Below, piece after piece: positions 51,088 to 62,345 of a stretch of DNA of 64,000 nt (its first letter is position 1; each line of letters opens with the position of its first letter). The notes beneath the pieces were generated by a model. It searched no databases and was not told the origin of the DNA. It worked only from the letters and a program-made list of their open reading frames with translations. A program made the translations under genes and the position numbers. Origin of the DNA: Tetracentron sinense. Taxonomy: Eukaryota; Streptophyta; Magnoliopsida; Trochodendrales; Trochodendraceae. The stretch lies in assembly GCA_015143295.1 (NCBI GenBank), contig CM026557.1:25515760-25579759 (forward strand). Reading direction: 5' to 3'.

Positions 51088-52150
51088 CATGGTATCAAAA
51101 ATCGACTCAATTCCGCCGAAGTTGACCGAATTGAGTCGACTTCCGTGGTGTCCGAAGTGAAATGCACTAGTATTTTAAAAATACTGGACTTCCTGGTAAA
51201 CTTCGACCGAAACAGAAAAAAATTGTTGAGAAAATGTAGAACTTCAATGGAATTTAACCGAAGTATATAGAAAATATCTATAAATTGAAGGACTTCAGGT
51301 TTTATCTTAATAGGGTAATGCTAGTTTCACTCGTTTTAAACTTACTTTCTTTATAAAGAAAAACATGTTTGCCTAGGATTCACCTTATTATTAATATAAT
51401 TAACTTTAAAAGAGAGTGTGCTAGCATTAACCTTATTATAAATTATAATTTTATTATTAGAGTGTGGTTAGCATTAACCTTACTATAAATTATAATTTTA
51501 TTATTCTAATAATCTTGTTATTAGTATATTATGCCCATAATGACTTTTTAGTAATATTAAAAAAATCAAATAATTTCCTAATAGTATTTCATAAATTCAA
51601 AATTATTTAACTACCCATCTCCTCCTCTTCACATGTTGATTTAGTATTGTAAAAATATTGATCTCATCAATTGTAGAATGAAATAGGTTTAGAAACTAAA
51701 TTGAATTTCAATTATTTATCGATTCAATGTGCATTCATAAGGTTTTTAGGTTTCTAAAACAATTAACATGGATAATCATTGAAAAATAAAGAGAATACAT
51801 ACCCCTTCACTTGACAAAGAAGATGAAATATAGTTTTAAAAAATTGACAATCCAAAGAAATACCAAGAAAAAATTACAGCTTAGACGAGCAGACAACGCA
51901 TGTCATTTAATATGATTCTCACATTTGAGTACTACATGCTTGCATCAGTAATATAATGAAATTCTAAATGTGTATTTATGCTTAAGTATTGAATTTCTAA
52001 AGTTTCATCTTAGATTTCCAATGTTTCCTTAAAGTTTCCTAAATTTCTTTAATTTTTACATAACTTCCATGGACTTCCTTAAACTTCATCGAAATGTGTC
52101 AACTTCCTTAGCGACCAAAGTTTATACTGAAACCGAAGTTTAATATCTTG
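51088..52150. mobile_element. non-autonomous hAT, 1,063 bp, relative of the 14.7-21.2 kb element
   Basis: An exact 8-bp target duplication CCCTCTCC flanks it (51,080-51,087 and 52,151-52,158). The ends are CATGGTATCAAAAATCG and, reversed, CAAGATATTAAACTTCGG, close to those of the large hAT. Subterminal ACTTCC/ACTTCG repeats are present. The right half is similar to the 3' region of the large hAT (20,660-21,237). It encodes no transposase and would have needed a source copy. It is absent from the partner LTR, so it inserted after the gypsy element. Confidence 0.92.
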
Positions 52151-52280
52151 CCCTCTCCAAAATCTCTCAAATTATGTGTCTAAGTGTTTATAAAACCTAA
52201 ACCCACGAGTTGGGGCTTTATAGAAAAGAGGGGTGGTCAAAGACCCATTTACCCTTAATGAAATCTGCAAAAATGCGAGA

Positions 52281-52445
52281 GACCGAGCGATCGGTGCTTA
52301 TGACCGATCGATCGGTGCTCAACCGAGCGATCGGACAAAAATCAACTCTCTAGAATTTTTCCCCATACAAAATTTCTGACCAGTCGATAGCCATCGATCG
52401 ATCGGTTTTGGACCGATCGATCGCTGGTGAGGACCGAGAGATCGG
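52281..52445. repeat. CGATCG palindrome array, left LTR
   Basis: Six units of the types GACCGAGCGATCGGT, GACCGATCGATCGG and ATCGATCGATCGG, upstream of the TATA-type box in element orientation. The partner array is at 59,505-59,668. Confidence 0.9.
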
Positions 52446-52794
52446 TGCTCTGCAGGTTCCACTGTTTTGGCCATATCTTTTGACTCATTCGTCCGATTTC
52501 GACGATTCAACTTGCGTTGGATTCGTCTTTCGAAAACGAACATTTCTGATAATTCGAAATTTCCAATTTCTCTCTCATTTATTAATTAAACTACGAGAAA
52601 GGCCAATTAGCTACGAAAGTGCTATCTATTAAAGACGAAAAAGTCCGGGGTGCTACATTCTCCCCCCTTACAAAAATTTCGTCCTCGAAATTTGGATGAT
52701 ACATACATGCACAAGACCATACAAAAGACAAGGGAATGACAAGGCCTTAAAAAAATAATTGAGGATACTTTTCTCGCACTTCGGCTTCTCGTTT

Positions 52795-55410
52795 TCAAGT
52801 AGCTTCTTCTCTTGCATGATGTTGCCATTGAACAAGGACCAAGGGAATGACTTTGTTGCGTAAAACTTGGTCTCTACAGTCCAAAATCTCAACCGGCTCT
52901 TCTACTAAGGTAAGGCCCTCCCGGATCTCCAACGGATCAACATCCAGAATGTGGGAAGGGTCAAGGATGTACTTCCGAAGCATGGACACATGAAAGACAT
53001 TGTGCATCGCCGCCATGTGAACGGGTAGAGCGACTCGATAAGCCACTTCACCAACTCTGGTGATGATCTCAAAAGGGCCCACATACCTCGGACTAAGCTT
53101 CCCTCTTTTGCCAAATCTCATAACACCCTTTGTCGGTGAAACCTTCACAAATACCATATCACCAACTCGGAACTCAAGATCTCGTCTACGGTTGTCAGCA
53201 TAATTCTTTTGCCTATCTTGAGCCGTCTTCAATCTTTCCCTGATGATCTTGACCGTATTCGCGGTTTGCTCAATCAATTATAGGCCTAGTATCTTTCTCT
53301 CTCCGACTTTATCCCAATATAGGGGAGATCTACAACTTCTCCCGTACAAAGCCTCAAAAGGCGCCATTTGAATGCTTGCTTGGTAACTGTTATTGTAAGC
53401 GAATTCAACCCAAGGTAAGTGGTCTTCCCAACTACCTTTGAAGTCTAGCATGCAAGCCCGGAGCATGTCCTCTATTACTTGATTCACTCTCTCGGTTTGC
53501 CCGTCAGTTTGTGGATAGAAGGCGGTGCTGAAGTCCAGACGGGAACCCATAGCACTTTGAAAACTCTTCCAGAACCTAGAGGTGAATCTTGGATCCCTGT
53601 CTGAAACAATACTTATCGGCACCCCATGCAACCGAACCACTTCCTTGATTTACAATGCCACCAGTTGGTTCGAGTTGAACGTGGTCCGATACGGCAAGAA
53701 GTGAGCGGACTTTGTCAACCGATCAATCACTACCCAAATTGCATCAGATTTCTTTGCCGTCCTTGACAATCCAACAATGAAGTCCATGGAGATATTCTCT
53801 CATTTCCACTCTGGAATAGGAAGCGACTGCAAAAGTCCTGCCGGCCTCATGTGCTTGGCCTTCACCTGTTGGCATACCAAGCATTTTGACACATACTCGG
53901 CGACTTCCCTCTTCATGTTTCGCCACCAAAAATGTCCTTTGAGATTTCTATACATCTTTGTACCGCCGACATGCACAGTGTACTTAGACCGGTGAGCTTC
54001 GTCTAAGATTTCTAGTTTAAGCTTCTCATTTGCTGGAACACATATCCTTCCCTTGAATGTGATCGTCCCATCACTTTGCACTACAAAATCCTTACTACCC
54101 TTACGAACCAACTTGTCTCTATACGCAAGTAGCTCGGCATCCAATTCTTGAAATTCTCGGATCATGGCGAATATGTAAGGCCTAACGGTGACATTAGCCA
54201 TCACTGGCCCAAAGGTAGCAAGGCTGAAACTAATATCAAGGTTAGAAGCATCCTCTAACAACTTCCACTCTTGCACCATCATGTGTGCTACAAGTCTAGT
54301 AGACTTCCTGCTCAAAGCATCCGCCACCACGTTAGCCTTACCCGGATGGTACTGGATCGAACACTCGTAGTCCTTTAAGAATTCCATCCATCGGCGTTGT
54401 CACATATTCAACTCTTTTTGGGAAAATAGGTATTTTAAGCTCTTGTGATCCGTTAAAATATCAAACTCTTCCCCATAAAGGTAATGCCGCCAAATCTTTA
54501 ATGCGAATACCACCACGGCCAACTCCAAGTTATGAGTAGGATAGTTCTTTTCATGGTCCTTCAACTGTCGGGAAGCGTAGGTGATGACATTCCCGCACTG
54601 CATAAGAACACATCCTAACCCAACATTCGATGCATCACTGTAGACTACAAAACCTCCACTCCCATATGACACTGTGAGAACGGGGGCCGTAGTAAGCCTC
54701 TTCTTCAACTCTATAAAGCTTGCTTCACACTTGTCACTCCAAGCGAACTTGGCATTCTTCCGTGTCAAATACGTGAGTGGTGCCGCTAAGCTGGAGAATC
54801 CCTCTACGAATCTCCTGTAGTATCCTGCCAAACCGAGGAAGCTACGTATCTCGGTCACACTTCTGGGTTTCTCTCACTTCATCACTGCTTCAATCTTTGC
54901 TGGGTCTACTGAAATACCCTCAGCTGATACCACGTGGCCAAGGAATGCTACCTTCTCCAACCAAAATTCGCACTTACTCAACTTAGCATAAAGTCTATGC
55001 CCTCGAAGCGTCTCAAGTGTAAGGCGAAGATCTCGATCATGGTCCTCCCGTGTCGGGGAATACACTAAGATATCATCAACAAAGACGATGACACATCGGT
55101 CGAGACAAGACTTGAACACCCGGTTCATCAAATCCATGAACGCCGCCGGTGCATTCGTTAGTCCAAAAGGCATAACTAGGAACTCGTAGTACTCGTACCG
55201 AGTCCTAAAAGCAGTCTTTGGCACATCTTCAGCCTTAATCTTCAACTGATGATAACCGGATCGGAGATCAATTTTAGAGAAGAACCTTGCTCCCTTCAAT
55301 TGGTCAAACAAATCATCTATCCGTGGCAATGGATAACGATTCTTGATCGTAACTCTGTTCAACTGTCTATAATCGATGCACATTCTCATCGACCCATCCT
55401 TCTTCTTCAC
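52795..55410 (-). CDS. gypsy Pol region: RT, RNase H, integrase (broken)
   Basis: From right to left: RT ([30 protein letters not shown]), RNase H ([36 protein letters not shown]), integrase ([39 protein letters not shown]), then [16 protein letters not shown] and a chromodomain-like tail. It is closely similar to Pol of the 22.7-31.9 kb element, hence the same clade. It is interrupted several times and cannot give a full product. Confidence 0.9.
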
Positions 55411-55428
55411 GAAGAGTACCGGTGCTCA

Positions 55429-56046
55429 TCACGGTGACACACTTGGTTGGATGAAACCAAGCTGTTGCAACTCTTCTATTTGCTCCTTTAATTCGTTTAG
55501 TTCTATTGGGGCCATTTTGTATGGGGCCTTAGAAATTGGAGCCGTTCCTGGAGCAAGCTCTATTGCAAATTCTATCTCCCTATCTAGAGGCAACCCCGGA
55601 AGGTCCTCGGGAAATACGTCCAAATACTCACTCACAATCGGGATGGCTAAGGAGTCTCGTGCCTCTGGATTTGCAAGACTTAGAGCCGTTAGACGGGCTA
55701 TATCTCTCATTCGAAGCCCACGAAAGTGAAATGGCTTGACGCCCTCTGGCTTAAACCTCACCATTTTTTCAAAACATGCCACATGTCCGTGGTGTGCAGC
55801 TAGCCAATCCATCCCAAGGATGACATCGAAGTCCAAGTCTTGAAACTCAAGGATGATTAAATCTATTGGCAACTCATACTGTCCGACTTGAACTATACAG
55901 TTCCGGTATCCTCGATCCGTGTCAACTGACTTGCCAAGCGGAGTTGAAATGGTTAACTCATGACGTAGGCGGCTCGGCTCAGAAGCGAAACCTTTGGCGA
56001 AGCTAGGTGACACAAAGGAATGTGTCGATCCTGTGTCGATCAACAC
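55429..56046 (-). CDS. gypsy aspartic protease and start of RT region
   Basis: The active site [13 protein letters not shown], then [15 protein letters not shown], and the linker [20 protein letters not shown] leading to RT. The order and motifs are as in the other Tekay-type element of the window. Confidence 0.88.
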   Translation of the reverse strand: MLIDTGSTHSFVSPSFAKGFASEPSRLRHELTISTPLGKSVDTDRGYRNCIVQVGQYELPIDLIILEFQDLDFDVILGMDWLAAHHGHVACFEKMVRFKPEGVKPFHFRGLRMRDIARLTALSLANPEARDSLAIPIVSEYLDVFPEDLPGLPLDREIEFAIELAPGTAPISKAPYKMAPIELNELKEQIEELQQLGFIQPSVSP

Positions 56047-56207
56047 ACGGGCTAGACATTCGTTTACTAGTAATATGCCTACGCATTGTAATTAGCTACA
56101 TCAATAGACTTCAAGTAAAACATATACATAGAGTATAGGTAGTATAATATACACATGTGCAATATGACATATAAGATATAATACTCATCAATTCATACTT
56201 GAATAAT

Positions 56208-57320
56208 TTAGAATTCTTGCGTACCTTGCACAACATCGTCAGATACCTGTGCGTCCCTTTCTGTCAAGGCAAAGACCCGACCCTGGTTAGACCTACGAGG
56301 CTGCTGTGTAGTCTGTGTGGGCCGTGCGAGTCTAGATGCAGAAGCCTGTGAAGACCCTTGCGGAGCAGTCTGCTGAACTGTGGGCCTGCTTCCCTGAGGT
56401 AGACTCCGTGACTGCCGGCGTGGACAATCTCTAATCATGTGGCCTTACTCGCCACAATGGAAACATCCTCCAGATGCTCTCTGACACACTCCTGTCGGGT
56501 GTCTTCGACCACAGTAGTTGCACTCCTCAAACTCTGAAGAGGATGAAGGTGACACGTATCTGGTTCCCTAAGAAAAAGAGGAGCGAGGGGCCTGTGAAGT
56601 AGTAGGACGAGGCACTGGTGATGCAAAAGGAGGCCTCTGCGTCTGTGAATGTCTAGTAGCTGGGTAGGGAGAAATCCTGGTCCTTTTCTCCGGTGGTGTC
56701 GTGCCACTAGACTGACCCTTCTGCATAACTCTCCCGAATCCACTCTCCCTTCTCCGAAGAAACTCCTCTGAGTTCTTTTCGGCAATCCTTGCCTTCCTCA
56801 CAATCTCTCTCCAAGACTCCACCTGAAGAATGGAGACTCGATCTTTGATGAAGGGTTTCAACCCATTTTCAAACTTCCGGACTCGCATCTCCTCAGTCGT
56901 AATCAAGTGTGGTGCGAATCTGGACAACTCAACAAACTTGGCCTCATACTCGGCCACACTTATGTCTCCTTGCACTAAGGTCATGAACTCCATTTCCTTA
57001 TGTTGTTTGACAATCTGAGGGAAGTATTGCCCATAGAAGGCATCCAAAAATTCACCCCAAGACCACGGCTCTCCCGCCCTAGCCGTATCTCTTTGTCTTA
57101 ATGCAGCTCTCCACCAATGGTCGGCTTCTCCTTCCATCATAAAGGTAGTCCAGTCCACCTTTTGTTCCTCAGTGCAGCGAAGAGCACGGAATATTTTCTC
57201 TAGTTGCATGATCCATGCCTCTGCAACCATGGGATCCGTGGTCCCATAAAAAGTAGGTGGATGAAGCCTTCGAAAAGCCTCAAGTCCCGAAGTGTGATGA
57301 GGCGGAGGTGGATGTGCCAA
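56208..57320 (-). CDS. gypsy Gag region (broken)
   Basis: The retrotransposon gag domain with FYGTTDPMVAEAWIMQLEKI, EADHWWRAA, LSRFAPHLITTEEM and AEKNSEEFLRRRE, then a Pro/Gln-rich tail and remains of the zinc knuckle region (RDCPRR). It is collinear with Gag at 28,275-29,507 but more decayed. Confidence 0.85.
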
Positions 57321-57784
57321 TGCAGTAGTAGCAGCAGGCTGTCAAGTTGCTAGCAAGGTAATGGTCTCCACCATAGTGTTGAGTAACTGAGATATATCGG
57401 GTTGGTCATCACCCGAGGGAGCATCACTCCCGCTACCCGTCGTATTGTATCCGCGACCCTGAGCACCGCGCCTCATGATTAGATCCTGAGGACGACAGTA
57501 CAACATAAGTCTGACTTGGGTACATATTCAATAAGTATTTCAACATACATCAAACAGATAACAATATACCAGAGTATTCATAACAATTGCTAAGCATACA
57601 ATTCTTGTGTTTCTAGCGTGGGGTACTAAGTTCGGTTGGAACTCAACCGGTTATGGACTAAGACTAAATGATTAGTCTACACTTGGAATATGACTCATTT
57701 CTCATTCTAATGCCTTGCTCAATTCATGATATCAAGTACTAAGTGACCCTAGGGACTCTAATGCCTAAGCTCTGATACCACCTC

Positions 57785-59880
57785 TGTCGCAACCCAAAAT
57801 ACCCCTTGGGAGTTAAAGGTACTTTGGTTCGTGATGTGCAATATCTGATACCAAACCACCCTGCAATAATACTCAAGGCATAACATAATATAATCACAAG
57901 TAGTGCGGAAGCGTAGACCAAAAATTTCTTTTCCAAACATCATGTGTATATCCATTGTATTCCAAGTTTGTACATACATAACCAAAATAAAGGTGGACAT
58001 GCTCACCTATCAAAATACAAAATGGATCCCTCTCTATCACTCCTGCTCAACAATGGTCTAGATACGGCCACACATCCAAGTCTCTATCCTCCTGTGGCTG
58101 CAAAGGGATAGGTGGATCTCTTTCTTCTTCATATTCCTCTTCAACCCACGGCTCTGGGTTGTGGATGTCAAAAGAAGCCCGTGTACCTGCTGACATAAAT
58201 TGTGCGGCTGAGCTTGGAATACTCAGCGAGTACAAACTAATAGCCAACAATACTATAATAATAATTAAAATACCATATATCAGTATTTACAAGAACACCA
58301 TCCATAAAGTGCATGCTTAAACCCGTCTTGGAAAACCATTCATCAAACTTATGCTTTTTATGGATAACAAAACCTTCTCATGTATGCTTGTGGTTTCTTA
58401 TGAGCTTCGTGTTTTCTTATGAGTTCTTATGAATCCATTACTAGTGGCGCCCTTCGTACCATCCCGCTAAGCACCCACCCAAAGTAGCTTGGGAATATCA
58501 GATGGTTAGTGGCGCTCCCCAGGCCGTCCCACTATCTTACGAGTTCTTACAAGTTCTTTACTAGTGGCGCCCTTTGTACCATCCCACTAAACACCCACCC
58601 AAAGTAGCTTGGGAATATCATATGGTTAGTGGCGCTCCCCAGGCCGTCCCACTATCTTACGGGTTCTTATGAGCTTATTCTTGTGAGCTTATTATAATGA
58701 ATTGCTTGAAAAATCTTCCTTATGCTTTTTGAAATTCATACTTATGAGAAAACGTTGGTTCATGTAAATATGCGTGCTTGTACGTTACAATAGGTGCTAT
58801 CGTGATAGTGAGCATAGTCTACATCATATAGCCTTGCTAGAATTCCATAACCATATGAATTATTAAAGGAAAAACATGTGCATATATATCATTTCACTTA
58901 ACATTTACTAAATGAAAAATACCTTACATCATATCCTCATTTTCTTAACTTATTCCTCATTCGTGCATTTCATCAAACACCTAGTATTCAACATTTCTTA
59001 GGTCTTTAATTCGTGATTTCACATACAACATTTCATCAATACCATGTGTGTATTCATTATTGGTACAATGCCCATCCATCATTTTCATCACACCACACCA
59101 TCCATCACATTCTACACGGCATCCATGCGCCTTAAGCCCATTCATTCACCATACATTCATTTCTTTCCCATTGATCTTGCCCTTTTTGGTTACATGATTA
59201 CCTTCCTAAAATGAACTCAAAATATAGGGTAATACTAGATTAAATATGAGAGTGTACTAACCTTGAAGACTTGAAGCTTTAATGATGAAGGATCTTGGCT
59301 TGGAAGAAGAGATCCAAGCTCCAATGGCTCTCTAACAAATCTTGCTTCAAACCCTAGCTTCTTCCCTCTCTTCCCTCTCCAAAATCTCCCAAATTATGTG
59401 TCTAAGTGTTTATAAAACCTAAACCCACGAGTTGGGGCTTTATAGAAAAGAGGGGTAGTCAAAGACCCATTTACCCTTAATGAAATCTGCAAAAACGCGA
59501 GAGACCGAGCGATCGGTGCTTATGACCGATCGATCGGTGCTCAACCGAGCGATCGGTGTTTTGTCCGAGCGATCGGACAAAAATCAACTCTCTGGAATTT
59601 TTCCCCATACAAAATTTCTGACCAGTCAATAGCCACCGATCGATCGCTGAAGAGGACCGAGCGATCGATGCTCTGTTGGTTCCACTGTTTTGGCCATATC
59701 TTTTGACTCGTTCGTCCGATTTCGACGATTCAACTTGCGTTGGATTCGTCTTTCGAAAACGAACATTTCTGACGATTCAGAATTTCTGATTTCTCTCTCA
59801 TTTATTAATTAGACTACGAGAAATGCCAATTAGCTACGAAAGTGCTATTCATTAAAGATGAAAAAGTCCGGGGTGCTATG
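57785..59880 (-). repeat. 5' LTR of decayed gypsy element
   Basis: It starts TGTCGCAACCC on the plus strand, next to the primer-binding site. The 120-bp tandem units are at about 58,440-58,660, the acidic frame at 58,047-58,190 (NPEPWVEEEYEEERDPPIP, then WPYLDHC), the palindrome array at 59,505-59,668, a TATAAAG box at 59,444-59,438 and the GGCCATA block at 59,691. Confidence 0.92.
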
Positions 59881-60397
59881 TATACATTCTTGAATTATTT
59901 TCACCCCTTTCCCCATGATTTGTTTTTCACGAGTCAGGTATTATTTTTCTAATCCCTTTTGTTCTCTATTTCTATTTTTACATTGGGGACAATGTAAACT
60001 TTAAGTTTGGGGTTGGGAAATAATAGGTCAGACTATTATTTTATTTACTAATCTTGGGTGATTGTGCAACCATGATTAGGGTAGAACATGCAAATACATT
60101 GAAAATTTTTATTGATTATTCTATTCTTAAATTTGAAAAATTGTGATGCATTTAGGGTAATCCAAATCTTATTGATAGGGCTGAATTTGAGATCACATAA
60201 TCCCAAATAGACACTGTTTTTAACCATTGATTGAATTATAAGAGCTGAAATTATTTTTATGTCATGAATACACTTTGAAATTTGCACAAGCACTCTAATA
60301 CATTGTCTAGTGGGGTTTGAAACCAAACTAATTGATTAGTAATTTTGTTAACTCATAGAAAATTGAATAACCTAGAAATTGAACACTAACCTTGGCA

Positions 60398-60418
60398 AAA
60401 AAAAAAAAAAAAAAAAAT
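60398..60418. repeat. A21 tract
   Basis: An uninterrupted A-run inside the Athila/Tat-like region. Confidence 0.9.
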
Positions 60419-61292
60419 TGATAGAAGAATGGGTTACCTGAACAAAGTTTTACACTTAGTAACCGGGTCTCTTGCCTCACTAAGCATAGAGAGTTCGCGT
60501 CAAACCGTGTGATTTTTGGAATGGATAAAATAACCTAGTGTGATTAGTTTAAGTTCGTAGCCTATTTAACTTGAATTAATAAGCCCTTAGAGGTGTCTTA
60601 ACACCTGGTACCCTAAAACCATCTGGTTTGGGAGTTACCGGCCTAACACTCGCTACATGGGTTATATAGAATGCTTAATGGACTTAGATTCTGCACAGTC
60701 ACACTTATAAAAGAAAAAGTATTGAATGAAAGCCTTGGGGTTGGTAGTTTAAATTAAAAGGAAATTCAATGATAAATGAGAAGACAGAAAAACTGTTGAA
60801 AAGTAAGGTTGATGTCACACATTCGATTGTTAGTCACATTACACATTAAAGAAATTCTGACAAATATTTTATGAGCTAATTTTTCAAACTGGGTAAGAAT
60901 AGTGTGAAATTGAGAATGTGGAGAATTGAAAATTCAACCTTTTGAATAATTTTTGGATTATCTTGTATGTATTGTGATTTTAAAATTTTTTAGAATATGT
61001 TCAATCAATGTTTTGAATCTTGCATGTTTTACTTGAGTCTATTGCATAATTACAGGGTAGTACAGATGTTTGTAGGTGTCATCACTGTAAACCTTCACGA
61101 GACTTCACTCGTCCTCTAGGGCCACCTAGGGGTTTAAAAGGTTTGTTGCATATGCAAAATGCAACCGGGGATCCCACGAAAGGGGATGTAGGTTTAGTTT
61201 CGTTCAGTTTTATTTTATTTTTCATTGCTCGAGGACTAGCAATGTCTAAGTTTGGGGTTGTGATCGGTGCTAAATGTTATACATAAAAATGG

Positions 61293-61755
61293 GATTTACC
61301 TTCCTAAAAAACTCAAAAAAGGGTAAAAAAGAAAAAAAGAGAGGTGGACTAACCTTAAGATTGGAAAGCCTTTAATGATTTGGAAATCCTTTTGGCTTTT
61401 GGAAGAAGAGACCAAAAGCTTTTAATTTGGGTCTCCAAAAAATTCTTCTTAAACCCTTTAGGGTTTTTCCCTTTTTTTCTTCCAAAATTTCCAAATTATT
61501 GTTTCCTAAAGTGGTTTTAACCTAAACCCAAAGAGTTTGGGGTTTTATTAGAAAAGAAGGGGTTAATTTTCAAAAAAGAACCCATTTACCCTTAAAAGGA
61601 AATTTTAAAAACGGAAGAGAACCGGAGCGGAATCGGGGTGGCTTTTATGAAGATTTCAATCGGTGCTAACCACTCGGGTTTTGCCCAGCGAACGGCCAAA
61701 AATTTCAACTTTCTTGGAATTTTTTCCCCATTTAAAATATTTAATTTCAATAACC
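61293..61755. repeat. distorted copy of the 59.2-59.6 kb LTR segment
   Basis: Phrase by phrase it follows 59,203-59,640, but short runs are lengthened. The partner reads CTTGGCTTGGAAGAAGAG where this copy reads CTTTTGGCTTTTGGAAGAAG. The order (TACCTTCCTAAAA, CTAACCTT, CTTTAATGAT, AAACCC, AAACCTAAACCCA, GGGGTTTTAT, CCCATTTACCCTTAA, ATCGGTGCT, TTTTTCCCCAT) is preserved. The palindromic units are damaged. Confidence 0.7.
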
Positions 61756-62345
61756 AACCGTCTTGGTTTTTGGAAACCTTGTGTTAATTTTCGTTAGAAT
61801 TTAAACATAGGTTTTATGCAATGGTTTTAAAATATCGAGAGATTAAATCTGAAGATATTTTATGCTAAGGGAAGACGAGTGATTACACAACCGTAGATTA
61901 GGGTGTATCATTCGTGCTAACCGAAGATACGATATTCTAAGGATATAATCCCTTGAACTTTTCTTGAGCAGTTGAGAGGGGACGGGCTGTCACTCTAACT
62001 GGAATGTTTACAATTTAAGAGGTTATAATAAATTTAAAATAGGGATTAGTTATTAGGTTAGTGGTGGATTTGAAAACCCTAGATTTTCTCTCCAAAAGGA
62101 TTTAAAAACCCAATTGTTTTTAGTTTAATTTACTTTCATTTAAATTAGTTTAATTCATTGTTTTAGTTTAATCAAATCAAAATTCAATTGCCTCAATTAT
62201 TAGTTTAAAATTAATCTGAATAAAAAGCAACGAAACCAGCGCAGTCCTCAAAGGAACGATACCCTTACTAGTACTATTCTACGGAATTATTACTAAGAAG
62301 GAATAATTTAAGATTGATTGACGATCAATTGTTCTTGTCAAAAGT

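Larger units (their letters stand above)
49483..52657 (-). repeat. 3' LTR of decayed gypsy element (holds a hAT)
   Basis: About 2.1 kb without the insertion at 51,088-52,150. It carries two 120-bp tandem units (AGTGGCGCCCTTCGTACCAT, GTGGCGCTCCCCAGGCCGTC; 50,160-50,380), the acidic frame (49,785-49,910), a palindrome array (52,281-52,445), a TATAAA-type box (52,220) and the GGCCATA block (52,470). Confidence 0.9.
49483..59880 (-). mobile_element. Ty3/gypsy, Tekay-like, decayed, with nested hAT
   Basis: The LTRs at 49,483-52,657 and 57,785-59,880 flank gag (about 56.2-57.3 kb), protease (about 55.4-56.0 kb), RT and RNase H (53.8-55.4 kb) and integrase with C-terminal tail (52.8-53.8 kb) on the minus strand. 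The primer-binding site (57,769-57,780) and polypurine tract (right of 52,657) are in place. The coding region has about eight breaks. Apart from a 1.06-kb insertion in the left LTR, the LTRs are a few percent or less different, so it is older than the 22.7-31.9 kb element. The outer flanks do not match: LTR debris lies left and an Athila-like region right. Confidence 0.93.
59881..62345 (+). mobile_element. Athila/Tat-like gypsy 3' internal region and LTR, fragment
   Basis: The plus strand carries ATTGGGGACAATGTAAACTT then TAAGTTTGGGGTTGGG (about 59,981-60,018), and again GAGGACTAGCAATGTCTAAG then TTTGGGGTTG (61,229-61,259), phrases that mark the 3' non-coding part of Athila/Tat-like elements. 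An LTR seems to start at about 61,260 and ends in a segment with AAAGGAACGATACCCTTACT and GGAATTATTACTAAGAAGG. No coding region is left. Inside the LTR lies an anomalous copy of another LTR (61,293-61,755). Confidence 0.5.
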
